Assembly (NCBI GenBank): GCA_937930165.1
Contig: CALGVL010000062.1
Location: 1-36,930, forward strand
Reading direction: 5' to 3'
Source of the DNA: an uncultured Acetobacteraceae bacterium
GTDB taxonomy: Bacteria; Pseudomonadota; Alphaproteobacteria; Acetobacterales; Acetobacteraceae
DNA length: 36,930 nucleotides
Each line of letters begins with the position of its first letter. The first letter of the stretch is position 1. The notes beneath the pieces were generated by a model. The model did no database searches. It saw only the letters and a list, made by a program, of their open reading frames with translations, and had not been told where the DNA came from. Both the position numbers and the translations under genes were made by a program. This document shows positions 24,801 to 32,762 of this stretch, in pieces.

Positions 24801-25878
24801 CCGGATGGCCGCCCACCACCAGGGTATCCTCCTTCTCGCGCCGCCCGTCGTCATGGGGGACGGCAGCCGCCGGCGGGGCCCGGCCCTCAAATTCGATCGC
24901 CGGCAACGGGGTTGTCGGCGCCACCCGCCGGCCCACCAGACCCGCCAGGAGGGAGGCGGCGCAGAGCTGCCAGAGCGCGAAGGCATAGGCGGCCCGCCCC
25001 AGGCTCCGCTTCCGCGCCAGCAGCGCCGCCGGCGGCAGCGCCACCACCAGGAGCAGGGCGGGGCCGGCCCAGGCAGCGAAGGGCGTCGCCACGGCCAGCG
25101 GCATCAGCACCGCCCACCACCCCACCACCGCGGCCGGCAGCCGGCACGGCTTCGTCGCCTCCAGGAAATAGGGCTTCCCCCAGACGGCCCGCAGGATCTC
25201 GCCATGTCCGTGCAGGAACCGGGTCCGCCAGCGGCGGCGGAGCAGGGCCAGCGGGGCATCCCGGTGCCCGTGATGCCGCACGCAGGGCATGTCCAGGCGC
25301 AGCAGCCGCCAGCCTTTCGCGCGCAGGCGGATGCCCAGCTCGAATTCCTCATAGCAATGGAGGTTGCGGTCCATGAAGTGGCCGGCATCCTCGACCGCTT
25401 GCCGCCGGTAGAGTGCGCAGCCTGTGATGTGGCTCACCATGCCCGCTGCCCTGGCCGGGTTGGCCCGCTTCTGCCGCTCCTGGAATTCGAGGCCGTCGGA
25501 CATCTCCACCAGATGCCCGCCCACCGCGGCAAGCCGCGGATCCGCCGCCATGGCGCGGAGCGCCGCGCCGAGGAAGCCGGGCAGCAACTCCATGTCCCCA
25601 TCGACCAGAAGGATGAAATCTCCCCGCGCCGCCTGCCAGCCCAGATGTGCGGTGGCGCCGCAGCGGCGGTCGCCGGGATCGGCCAGGCGCAGGATCCGCA
25701 CCGGATAGGCGCGGGCGATCTCCAGGCTGCGGTCCTCGGAGGCGGCGTCGGCGACGATGATCTCCGCCCCGGTCCCCGCGGTCTCGACGAGGATGGAGGA
25801 CAGGCAGAGCCCGAGCTTGGCCTCCTCGTTGTGGCACTTCACGATCACGGAAAGCGCCGGGCGCGGGTTCTCCGCCAT
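24763..25878 (-). CDS. Family 2 glycosyltransferase, membrane-associated
   Basis: Inverting GT-A glycosyltransferase of 371 residues, likely adding a sugar to a lipid-linked polysaccharide precursor at the inner membrane. The start MAENPRPALSVIVKCHNEEAKLGLCLSSIL is the usual GT2 nucleotide-binding beginning. It is followed by EIIVADAASEDRSLEIA, the metal-binding ILLVDGDMELLPGF, and GCALYRRQAVEDAGHFMDRNLHCYEEFELGIRLRAKGW. Two hydrophobic segments lie near the C-terminus (VVGWWAVLMPLAVATPFAAWAGPALLLVVALPPAALLA), then a variable tail. The ATG at 25878 has TGGAGG seven bases upstream; the frame remains open to 27081 but that extension is a shadow of the next gene. It follows the CpsD-like gene by 14 bases and overlaps the convergent hypothetical gene by 38 bases. 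Donor and acceptor sugars are unknown. Confidence 0.9.
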   Translation of the reverse strand: MAENPRPALSVIVKCHNEEAKLGLCLSSILVETAGTGAEIIVADAASEDRSLEIARAYPVRILRLADPGDRRCGATAHLGWQAARGDFILLVDGDMELLPGFLGAALRAMAADPRLAAVGGHLVEMSDGLEFQERQKRANPARAAGMVSHITGCALYRRQAVEDAGHFMDRNLHCYEEFELGIRLRAKGWRLLRLDMPCVRHHGHRDAPLALLRRRWRTRFLHGHGEILRAVWGKPYFLEATKPCRLPAAVVGWWAVLMPLAVATPFAAWAGPALLLVVALPPAALLARKRSLGRAAYAFALWQLCAASLLAGLVGRRVAPTTPLPAIEFEGRAPPAAAVPHDDGRREKEDTLVVGGHPVRAAPAPEARRE

Positions 25879-25892
25879 GCGCACGCCTCCAG

Positions 25893-26678
25893 CTAGAGCC
25901 TGCGGCGGAGAAATGCCGGCAGATAGGAGCGGCGCTCGTTCATGGTGATCCCAAGAAGGCGGCCACCAAGCTCCGGGATCGCGTCCTTGGCGCGCAGCAC
26001 AGCGCGGATGAGCGTCCGCTCCGCGCGCACGACGAGCACGACCTCCGGCGTCCCGGGCGCGATCGGGACGAAATAGGGCACCTCCCGGACCGGCGGGCAG
26101 TCGGCGACGATCAGGTTGAAGCCCGCGAGCAGCGACTGGTAGAGGCCGCCCATCGTTCTGGACGGGTCGGGTGCCTGCTCGACCCCGCCGGGAAGGAAGA
26201 CGATGCCCTCCGATGCGGCGGCGTCGAACAGGGCGGCGTGGAAGGTCACGTCGCCGGCGACGACCGCGGCCACCTCCGCCCTCCCGCTCGTCATGTAGGA
26301 ATCCACGGCGGCCGGCAGGGCGCCGCCCAGCGCCTCGGCCTGGTCCCCATCGCCCGGGTTGCAATCCAGCAGGAGCGGTCGGCAGGACGGAAGTGTGGCT
26401 GCCGCCTTGACCAGTTCGCGGGCGATGGTGGAAACGCCCTCGCCCCGCACCGCGGAGGTGATGTGCAGCACCGCCAACCCGTCGCGGGCGATGGCCGTCC
26501 GGATGCGCCCGAGCATGGGCGCCATCTGCCGCCGTCCCCAACCGGTCTCGTTGGCCATCACCAGCGTCCTGGTCACGACCGGCGGTTCCGTGGCGCCCGG
26601 CCGCAGCCCGACCGGCACATGCGCGGTCCTCTGCCTGTGCGGCTCCGCCCTGACCGGGACAATCTCGCCGTCGTCCAT
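25893..26678 (-). CDS. CpsD/CapB-like ATPase of polysaccharide synthesis, Walker A lysine missing
   Basis: Protein of 261 residues resembling the cytoplasmic kinase domain of bacterial tyrosine kinases (Wzc/CpsD/ExoP C-terminus), which regulate polymerisation with a Wzz/PCP partner. The P-loop region reads LHITSAVRGEGVSTIARELVKAA: the usual GEGKST lysine is Val82. Walker A'-like LLLDCNPGDGDQAEALG and Walker B-like LIVADCPPV are present, then VVLVVRAERTLIRAVLRAKDAIPELGGRLLGITMNE, as in the family. The C-terminus has a single Tyr (RRSYLPAFLRRRL) and no tyrosine cluster. It may therefore be a regulatory pseudo-kinase or use an altered P-loop. ATG 26678 has AGGAGGT six bases upstream and is preferred over GTG 26681. 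It is divergent from the GH10 gene and heads a two-gene operon with the glycosyltransferase. Confidence 0.85.
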   Translation of the reverse strand: MDDGEIVPVRAEPHRQRTAHVPVGLRPGATEPPVVTRTLVMANETGWGRRQMAPMLGRIRTAIARDGLAVLHITSAVRGEGVSTIARELVKAAATLPSCRPLLLDCNPGDGDQAEALGGALPAAVDSYMTSGRAEVAAVVAGDVTFHAALFDAAASEGIVFLPGGVEQAPDPSRTMGGLYQSLLAGFNLIVADCPPVREVPYFVPIAPGTPEVVLVVRAERTLIRAVLRAKDAIPELGGRLLGITMNERRSYLPAFLRRRL

Positions 26679-27165
26679 CACGCGACCTCCTGTGCGGTGC
26701 CGTGGCCCGCGGATGCGGCACGGTGAATGGCCCGCACCGGTTTGCTGCGCCTGCCAGCGGAAGCCGCTGCACGCGGCCCGCCTGCACCCTTCGGAAGCGG
26801 CTTACCCGACGGTGCGCCGTCCCACTTGTCTGCGGTGGCCGCGTGTCCATGCCTGGCGGGACGGAGGGGCGGAATTGCTCCGACATCGACGATGGCGGAT
26901 ACGCGCATTTCCCTTCGCTCCTCAGACCGGCCGCCATTGGCACGCGAGGCATCCGTGGCGAACACCCGGATCTGCGAAGCGGCAGCAGCGAGCAGCCCAT
27001 CCGTACGGCTTGCGCGTCCTGCTTCCTGCCTTCAGGTGCTCGCTCGCTTTCCGACCCTCCTGATCGTGAAAGGCACTCCACTGCACTTGCGCATACAACT
27101 AAAAAATGCGCGAAGCCGAGATGTTTCCGGCCAGGATCGCAAAGCCCTCAACGAGAGCGCAAACG
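26679..27165. other. Divergent regulatory region between the CpsD-like and GH10 genes
   Basis: About 490 bases without a convincing gene, containing the presumed promoters of both arms of the polysaccharide locus. Visible items are an AGGAGGT ribosome binding site at 26685-26691 (minus), a small hairpin CAGCGG/CCGCTG at 26755-26769, and an AT-rich patch near 27094-27106 within an inverted repeat. A 95-codon minus-strand frame (26678-26965) ends in a TGATG overlap with the kinase-like gene, but its product is low-complexity and I do not call it. No clear -35/-10 pair is visible. Confidence 0.5.
27089..27111. promoter_or_regulatory. Inverted repeat with AT-rich centre upstream of the GH10 gene
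   Basis: GCGCAT (27089-27094) and ATGCGC (27106-27111) flank 11 bases that are almost all A/T (ACAACTAAAAA), in a region otherwise very GC-rich. It lies about 55 bases upstream of the chosen GH10 start and could be an operator or part of a promoter. This is suggestive only. Confidence 0.35.
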
Positions 27166-28344
27166 ATGGCGACAGAAATCCCTGGTTGCATTCCAAAGGG
27201 ATGGCGTCCGACACGTCGCGCCTGTCTTGCCGCCACCGCATGCGCGCCGCTCGCATTCCACGACGCCCTGGGGCAGCATCGCACCCTGAAGGCAGCCGCC
27301 GCCTCACGCGGCATCGAATTTGGCGCCTTTCCCTACGATTACCCACCGGAGCGCGATCCCGCGCTTGACCGACTCGTGCGCGAGCACTGCGCCCTCATTG
27401 CCCCGAACCTGCACTGGTCCATCATCAGCCCCGCGCAGGGGAAGTTCGACCGGGAGGCGGATCGCGGCGTAGTGGCGCGCGCTGCAGCATTCGGCCTGCC
27501 GCTCGGCGGGGCACACATCTTCTGGCACGAGAAGTATCCGCGCTGGTTCGAGGCGCTGCCCGATGCGGCGGCCAAGCACACCGCCATGATGGATCACATC
27601 TGGTGGATGGGTGACACCTATGCCCGGCAGACCCGGTACATCAACGTCGTCAACGAGGCGCTCAACCCACGGGACGGACGCCCCGACGCGCTCCGCCTGG
27701 ACCCTGCCCTGCGCGCCCTCGGCCCCTCCTACCTGGACCTTGCCTTCCGCGAGGCGCGCGCGGCCTTCCCCAGGGTGCGCCTCGTCTACAACGACTACGG
27801 CATGGAGCAGGACGGCGGGGACATGGCTGCGAAGCGCCGCGGACTGCTCGCGCTGCTGGACGGCTTCATCCGGCGCGGCGTGCCGATCGACGCCATCGGG
27901 CTGCAGTCGCACCTCCGGCTCTCCAGGCCATTCCATGAGGAGAGCTTTGTTGCATTCCTGCGGGAGATCGCCGCCCGGGGCGTCAGGATCGTGCTGAGCG
28001 AGCTCGACGTGCTCGATGTCGGCGCCCCTTCGGACGAGGCGCAGCGGGACCGGGAGGTCGCCGCCATGTACCGCCGCTTCCTCGATGTCGCGCTTTCCGA
28101 ACCAGCGGTTGCCTGCGTGATGATCTGGGGCATGACCGACCGGCACACCTGGCTTACGCCGAGGCAGAACCGGAGCTTCGCCCGCGCCGATGGCCTGCCG
28201 GCCAGGCCGCTTCCCTTCGACGCGCAGCTGCGGCCGAAGCCCGCCTTCGGAGCCATCATCGACGCCTTCCTCGCCGCGCCCACGCGGCCCTCCTGGATTT
28301 CGGGGGCAGCGGCAAGGCCCACTTTTGAAACCACACGCAAGTGA
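27166..28344 (+). CDS. GH10 endo-1,4-beta-xylanase-like enzyme with Tat-type leader
   Basis: Secreted glycoside hydrolase of family 10, 392 residues. All GH10 landmarks are visible: PNLHWSIISPAQGKFDREAD, GGAHIFWHEKYPRWF, the acid/base Glu164 in INVVNEALNP, VYNDYG, IDAIGLQSHLRLS, the nucleophile Glu279 in VLSELDVLD, MIWGMTDRHTWL and PFDAQLRPKPAFGAIIDAF. The N-terminus has a twin-arginine-like motif (TRRACLA, residues 16-22) followed by a moderately hydrophobic stretch, so export through Tat is likely. ATG 27166 is chosen to fit this leader; ATGs at 27106 and 27121 are in frame. The catalytic domain is single, with no binding module. Lying 84 bases before the chain-length gene and leading the polysaccharide gene run, it probably trims or releases the polymer rather than digesting plant xylan. 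That role is inferred. Confidence 0.92.
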   Translation: MATEIPGCIPKGWRPTRRACLAATACAPLAFHDALGQHRTLKAAAASRGIEFGAFPYDYPPERDPALDRLVREHCALIAPNLHWSIISPAQGKFDREADRGVVARAAAFGLPLGGAHIFWHEKYPRWFEALPDAAAKHTAMMDHIWWMGDTYARQTRYINVVNEALNPRDGRPDALRLDPALRALGPSYLDLAFREARAAFPRVRLVYNDYGMEQDGGDMAAKRRGLLALLDGFIRRGVPIDAIGLQSHLRLSRPFHEESFVAFLREIAARGVRIVLSELDVLDVGAPSDEAQRDREVAAMYRRFLDVALSEPAVACVMIWGMTDRHTWLTPRQNRSFARADGLPARPLPFDAQLRPKPAFGAIIDAFLAAPTRPSWISGAAARPTFETTRK

Positions 28345-28428
28345 ACGGACTGACGAACAACAAATGCCCGTCCTGCTGCGGATTGGATAATCTGCAACCC
28401 TGCAATCGCGCATAGCGAGGGCCGCCCC

Positions 28429-29934
28429 TTGAGACCTGTCGCTTCGCTTCCCTCCATCCGCGAAATCGCCGTGGTGTTCTTCCGGCACAAGCGCTCAGTG
28501 CTCGCCGCCCTCCTTCTCCCGCCGATCCTGCTTGTCGCGCTCGCCTATACGATAAAGCCGGTCTACGAGGCCGACACACGGATCCTTGTGCGGCCGGCGC
28601 GCGAATTCGTGCCTCGCCCGGAGGCGCCCGGCCCCGCGCCCTCGATCCTGCAGACCACCATGCGTGAGATGGTCGACACGGTCATGCAGACTGCAACAAG
28701 TCTCGACCTCATACGCGAGGTGCTGCACACGGTCGGCATCGCGCGGCTCTACCCCGAGATCGCGGCCCGCGACCTGGAGCCCGCCGAGATCGAGGAACGT
28801 GCCCTCCGCGCGTTTCGCGATGACCTCACGGCCTGGCCGGTCAGGCTGACGAACATCATCGAGATCAAGCTGCGCAACACGGACCGCGCCCTTGCCGAGG
28901 AGGCCCTCGCGGTCGTCGTGGACCGGTTCCAGGAACGCCATGTCCAGGCCTACAGCAGCAGCCGGACGCAGTTCCTTGAGGCGGAGATCAGGAACAACCT
29001 GGACAAGCTCGCAGAGGTCCAGGCCGAGCGCACCCGCTACATCGCCGAGCGGAACCTCATCAACGCCGACGAGCAGCGCAGCCTGCTCGTGCAGCGGCGC
29101 AACAGCCTCGTCCAGGAGCTCAGGGATGCGGAGATGCGCTCCGCCATGCTGGAGTCGCAGATCGCCTTCCTCCGCGAGGAGCTCCAGCGCCATCCGCCCA
29201 CGATCACCCTGTCCAACACGGTGCAGGCATCCGATGCAGCCGTGGCGGCAGGGCTGCGCCTCCACGAGATGCGTCAGCGCATGCAGGAGACCTCCGAGAC
29301 CTACGGCAGCAATCACCCGATGGCGCGGTCGGCCAGGGCGGCGCTGCAGGCGGCGGAGCAGGCCGTCCGGCAGACCGCGGCCCAGACCCGCGCGGTGTCG
29401 AGCGGCATCAACCCGCTGCACACCGCCCTTCTCCAGCAACTGGCCACGACCGAGGCGGAGCGTACCCCGCTGGCGGGCAGGATCGCCTCGCTCCATTCGC
29501 TGATCGCGCAGGACGATGCACGCCTCCATCAGATCTCCGTCGACGAGGTGCATCTCCGGTCGCTCAACACGCGCATCGCCGAGATCGAGACGGCCAATGC
29601 CAATCTCAGCCAGCGCCTCACTGATGCCAGGGTCATCGAGGACCTGGACCGGGCCAAGGTCGCCGGCCTGAGCCTGATCCAGGCCCCGCGGGCCGACAGC
29701 AAGCCCGTCTCTCCCAAGAAGATCCTGTTCGCCGCTGCGGGCTTGGCACTCGGCTTCCTGTCCTCTGGCTTCGTCCTTCTGCTCGCGCTCACCTTCAGCA
29801 ACCGCTTCATCGCCGCGGAGTCCATCGAGCGCATCGTGGGCGTCCCGGTCATCCTGACCCTGCCGGCCCTGGAGAAGCCTCGCCGGCAGGCGCGGCTTGC
29901 TTCGGCGACGCGCCGGATCGGTGGTAGTGCCTGA
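28429..29934 (+). CDS. Wzz/PCP-type polysaccharide chain-length protein (no kinase domain)
   Basis: Inner-membrane polysaccharide co-polymerase of 501 residues that sets chain length and couples polymerisation to export. TM1 is at about 24-43 (LAALLLPPILLVALAYTI), followed by the Wzz motif VYEADTRILVRPARE, a long periplasmic part with extended coiled coil (about 170-410, LEAEIRNNLDKLAEVQAERTRYIAERN), and a second TM after the proline-rich signature PRADSKPVSPKKILFAAAGLALGFLSSGFVLLLALTF. The cytoplasmic tail is only about 45 residues, so the autokinase domain found in Wzc/ExoP is missing; the CpsD-like protein at 25893-26678 is the natural partner. The start is TTG 28429 with GAGG eight bases upstream. 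The next gene begins 81 bases downstream. Confidence 0.9.
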   Translation: MRPVASLPSIREIAVVFFRHKRSVLAALLLPPILLVALAYTIKPVYEADTRILVRPAREFVPRPEAPGPAPSILQTTMREMVDTVMQTATSLDLIREVLHTVGIARLYPEIAARDLEPAEIEERALRAFRDDLTAWPVRLTNIIEIKLRNTDRALAEEALAVVVDRFQERHVQAYSSSRTQFLEAEIRNNLDKLAEVQAERTRYIAERNLINADEQRSLLVQRRNSLVQELRDAEMRSAMLESQIAFLREELQRHPPTITLSNTVQASDAAVAAGLRLHEMRQRMQETSETYGSNHPMARSARAALQAAEQAVRQTAAQTRAVSSGINPLHTALLQQLATTEAERTPLAGRIASLHSLIAQDDARLHQISVDEVHLRSLNTRIAEIETANANLSQRLTDARVIEDLDRAKVAGLSLIQAPRADSKPVSPKKILFAAAGLALGFLSSGFVLLLALTFSNRFIAAESIERIVGVPVILTLPALEKPRRQARLASATRRIGGSA

Positions 29935-30015
29935 CCGAACGGAGGCCGTCACCGCGTGAAGGGAATGACCGCCCTGCCCTGATCCGCGTGGCGCCTCGAA
30001 GAACCGGAGGAACCG

Positions 30016-31296
30016 ATGCCGCAGCAGCCGTCTGACTCGCTCCGGGCAGAGATGCACCGGGACCGTCCCCGGCGCGTGCTGATCGTCGTGCAGAATCTGC
30101 CTGTCCCCTTCGACAGGCGCGTCTGGCTCGAGGCGACCACCCTCGCCGCCGCGGGCTGCGAGGTGAGCGTGATCTGCCCGAAGATGAAGGGGCACAACGC
30201 CTCGCGCGAGACGCTGGAGGGGGTGGAGATCCACCGCTACCCCCTGCCCTTCGAGGCGCAGGGCACGCTCGGCTTCCTCGCCGAATTCGCCTGGTGCTTC
30301 GCGATGACCTCCCTTCTGAGCCTCCGGATCGCTCTCCTCGGCCGCGGCTTCGATGTGCTGCACGCCTGCAACCCGCCGGAGACGTACTGGCTGCTCGGCG
30401 CCTTCTGGCGACTCTTCGGCAAGGTGTTCCTGTTCGACCACCACGACCTGTCCCCGGAGATGTACGGCGTGAAGTTCAATCGCGGGGGAGGCGCCCTGTA
30501 CCGGACATTGCTGTTCCTGGAGCGCATGACCTTCCGCACCGCGCAGGTGGTGATCACCACCAACGAGAGCCACAAGTCGGTGGCCATGCGCCGCGGCGGC
30601 AAGGCTGCCGGGGATATCTACATCGTCCGCTCCGGGCCCGACCTGTCGCGCTTCCGGGCGCGCGAGCGCGAGGCGGCCTGGTCTCACGGCAAGCCCTTCC
30701 TGGTCGCCTATCTCGGCGAGATCTGCCGGCAGGACGGCGTGGAGCACCTGATCCGCGCCATGCGAATCCTCCGCGACGAGCTGGGACGGCACGACGTGCA
30801 TTGCGTGCTGATGGGCGATGGGCCGCATCAGCCCGCGATCGTCCGCTATACAGAGGAACTCGGTGTCGCCGACTGCTGCAGCTTCACCGGACGCGCGAAT
30901 GACGAGATGATCTGCCGCGTCCTGTCCTCGGCCGATATCGGCATTGTGCCGGATCCGCGGAATCCCTATTCGGACCACTGCACGATGAACAAGGTGGTCG
31001 AGTACATGTTCTTCGGCCTGCCGGTGCTGGCCTTCGACCTGCACGAAACCCGGCAGTCGGCCGGCGAGGCCGGCCTCTATGTCGAGGCGAATTCCGAGCG
31101 GGCGATGGCGGAAGGCATCGCCCGGCTCCTCGACGATGCGGACGCCCGGGCGCGCATGGGTGCCATCGGCCGCCACCGCGTGCAGACCGAGCTCGCCTGG
31201 TCCTATTCCGTCCCGCCCCTCCTCGCCGCCTACAATCACGCCTTCTCCCTGGCCGGCTGGCGCCGCCGGCCGGGGCGCAGCCGCGCCACCGCCTGA
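30016..31296 (+). CDS. GT4-type glycosyltransferase
   Basis: Retaining GT-B glycosyltransferase of 426 residues. The N-terminal acceptor domain is RRVLIVVQNLPVPFDRRVWLEATTLAAAG, with DVLHACNPPETYWLLGAFWRL and LFDHHDLSPEMYG. The C-terminal nucleotide-sugar domain begins at FLVAYLGEICRQDGVEHLIRAM and contains VLMGDGPHQPAI, ADIGIVPDPRNPYSDHCTMNKVVEYMFFGLPVLAFDLHETRQSAGEAGLYV, where the E-x7-E type pair contacts the donor. It probably extends the lipid-linked repeat unit in the cytoplasm; sugar specificity is unknown. ATG 30016 has GGAGG five bases upstream. Its stop overlaps the ribosome binding site of the flippase gene, so the run is an operon. Confidence 0.92.
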   Translation: MPQQPSDSLRAEMHRDRPRRVLIVVQNLPVPFDRRVWLEATTLAAAGCEVSVICPKMKGHNASRETLEGVEIHRYPLPFEAQGTLGFLAEFAWCFAMTSLLSLRIALLGRGFDVLHACNPPETYWLLGAFWRLFGKVFLFDHHDLSPEMYGVKFNRGGGALYRTLLFLERMTFRTAQVVITTNESHKSVAMRRGGKAAGDIYIVRSGPDLSRFRAREREAAWSHGKPFLVAYLGEICRQDGVEHLIRAMRILRDELGRHDVHCVLMGDGPHQPAIVRYTEELGVADCCSFTGRANDEMICRVLSSADIGIVPDPRNPYSDHCTMNKVVEYMFFGLPVLAFDLHETRQSAGEAGLYVEANSERAMAEGIARLLDDADARARMGAIGRHRVQTELAWSYSVPPLLAAYNHAFSLAGWRRRPGRSRATA

Positions 31297-31307
31297 GGCA
31301 ACGCGCC

Positions 31308-32762
31308 GTGTTTCTCCGCGACGGGGCGATCTACATCACCAGCAGGGCCGTGCCCGGCATCATCGGCTTCCTCACGGCCATGCTGCTGACCTGGATCCTC
31401 TCGCCCGTCGCCATGGGCGTCTACGGCTTCGGGATGGCGGCCGCCGCGCTCGGCAACAGCCTCCTCTTCGAATGGGTCTGCGCCAGCTTCATGCGCTGGC
31501 ACGAGACCCACCAGAACGATCCGCGCTTCGTCCCGACCATCCTGCTGCTCTTCGCCGGGATGGCCCTGCTTCCGGTGCCGCCGCTGGTCCTGGCCACTTT
31601 GCTCGGCATCGGCGCGCCGCATCTGGGCACCGCCTGGCTGATCCTGCTCGGCAGCGTCGCCTTCGGCTGGTTCGAATTCAGCGCGCGCGTGCAGATCGCC
31701 CGCTTCAGCCCCGGCCACTTCCTGGTCATGACGCTGACGCGCAACGGCCTCATGCTCGCCGGGGTGATCGGGGCGGCCTATCTCACCGACTCGGCGGAGG
31801 CGGCGCTGCTCGCCGGCTTCTGCGCGGCGGCGGCGGCGGGGTGCCTCTTCCTCGGCGGCTGGGCGTCGTTCCGGCCGCGCCGGTACGACCGGACCCTGGC
31901 GCGGGAGTTCCTGGCCTTCGGGGCGCCGGTCGGGCTCACCAGGGTCCTGTCCGGGCTGGTCTCCTCGGGGACGCCGATCCTGCTTGGCGTCCTCGCCGGC
32001 TATGGGGCGGTCGGGGCCTACAGCGTTTCCAACACCCTGGTCCAGAACAGCCTCGGGGTCTTCAGCTCGGGCATCTCCTCCGCCCTGTTCCCGGCCGCGG
32101 TGCGGGCCGTCGAGAGCGGCGACCCGGCGGCCGCCAAGGGCGTACTGGAGCAGAACTACATCCTCCTCCTCTCGGTCCTGGCCCCCGCGGCGCTGGGTCT
32201 TGCCCTGCTCGCCCCCGATGTGGCGAGTGCCTTCGTCGGCCCTGCCCTGCGGCAGGAGGTGGGACAGATCATCCCCTGGCTCTGCCTCGCCGCCGTCCTT
32301 CTCGGGCTGCGGGCCTATCACTTCGATTACGCCTTCCAGCTCGCCAAGCGCACCGGCCTGCTGGTCCGCGTCGTGGCAAGCGGGGCCGCCGCCAACCTGG
32401 CGCTGTGCCTTCTTCTGGTGCCCGCCTATGGCGGTGCGGGTGCCGCCGCCGCCACTGCCTGCGTCGCTGCGGGCATGCTGATCTACGGGGCCCTCCTCGT
32501 GCGCCGGGTCCATCCCATGCCCACACCATTGGGCGAGACCTGCCGCATCCTCACCGCAGCCCTTCTCATGGCGGTGGCCCTGTGTGCGACGCCGCTGCCG
32601 GCCGGGCCGGCAGGGCTGGCCCTCAGCATCGCGGGCGGCCTCGTCGCCTATGCGGCCGCCTATGCCGCGCTCGACCTCGCCGGGCCGCGGCGGCTGCCCC
32701 GGGCGCTGGCCGGCCTGCTCAGGGCGCGCCGCGCCCAGAAAGCGGGAGCGCCGGTCGCATGA
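31308..32762 (+). CDS. Wzx-type polysaccharide flippase (MOP superfamily)
   Basis: Polytopic inner-membrane protein of 484 residues with about 14 hydrophobic segments, the expected number for Wzx/MOP exporters that flip undecaprenyl-linked repeat units to the periplasm. The beginning FLRDGAIYITSRAVPGIIGFLTAMLLTWILSPVAMGVYGFGMAAAALG matches the first helices of the polysaccharide synthesis protein family. FLAFGAPVGLTRVLSGLVSSGTPILLGVLAGYGAVGAYSVSNTLVQN is the repeated half-domain start. The last residues are a basic cytoplasmic tail. The start is GTG 31308 with GAGG nine bases upstream, overlapping the end of the preceding GT4 gene. The stop overlaps the ATG of the polymerase gene by four bases (ATGA), so these two membrane proteins are translationally coupled. 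Confidence 0.9.
   Translation: MFLRDGAIYITSRAVPGIIGFLTAMLLTWILSPVAMGVYGFGMAAAALGNSLLFEWVCASFMRWHETHQNDPRFVPTILLLFAGMALLPVPPLVLATLLGIGAPHLGTAWLILLGSVAFGWFEFSARVQIARFSPGHFLVMTLTRNGLMLAGVIGAAYLTDSAEAALLAGFCAAAAAGCLFLGGWASFRPRRYDRTLAREFLAFGAPVGLTRVLSGLVSSGTPILLGVLAGYGAVGAYSVSNTLVQNSLGVFSSGISSALFPAAVRAVESGDPAAAKGVLEQNYILLLSVLAPAALGLALLAPDVASAFVGPALRQEVGQIIPWLCLAAVLLGLRAYHFDYAFQLAKRTGLLVRVVASGAAANLALCLLLVPAYGGAGAAAATACVAAGMLIYGALLVRRVHPMPTPLGETCRILTAALLMAVALCATPLPAGPAGLALSIAGGLVAYAAAYAALDLAGPRRLPRALAGLLRARRAQKAGAPVA

Noticed and set aside
26678..26965. A 95-codon minus-strand frame ending in a TGATG overlap with the CpsD-like gene
   Set aside because: The overlap is attractive, but the product is Arg/Ala/Gly-rich with no motif, and the kinase-like gene has its own strong ribosome binding site inside it.
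25879..27081. N-terminal extension of the GT2 frame to 772 residues as a natural fusion
   Set aside because: The extension lies over the CpsD-like gene in another frame and is low-complexity; the GT2 domain starts cleanly at the ATG at 25878 with a good ribosome binding site.
28495..31239. A 914-codon open frame antisense to the Wzz and GT4 genes
   Set aside because: It spans two well-recognised genes on the other strand and has no recognisable domain.
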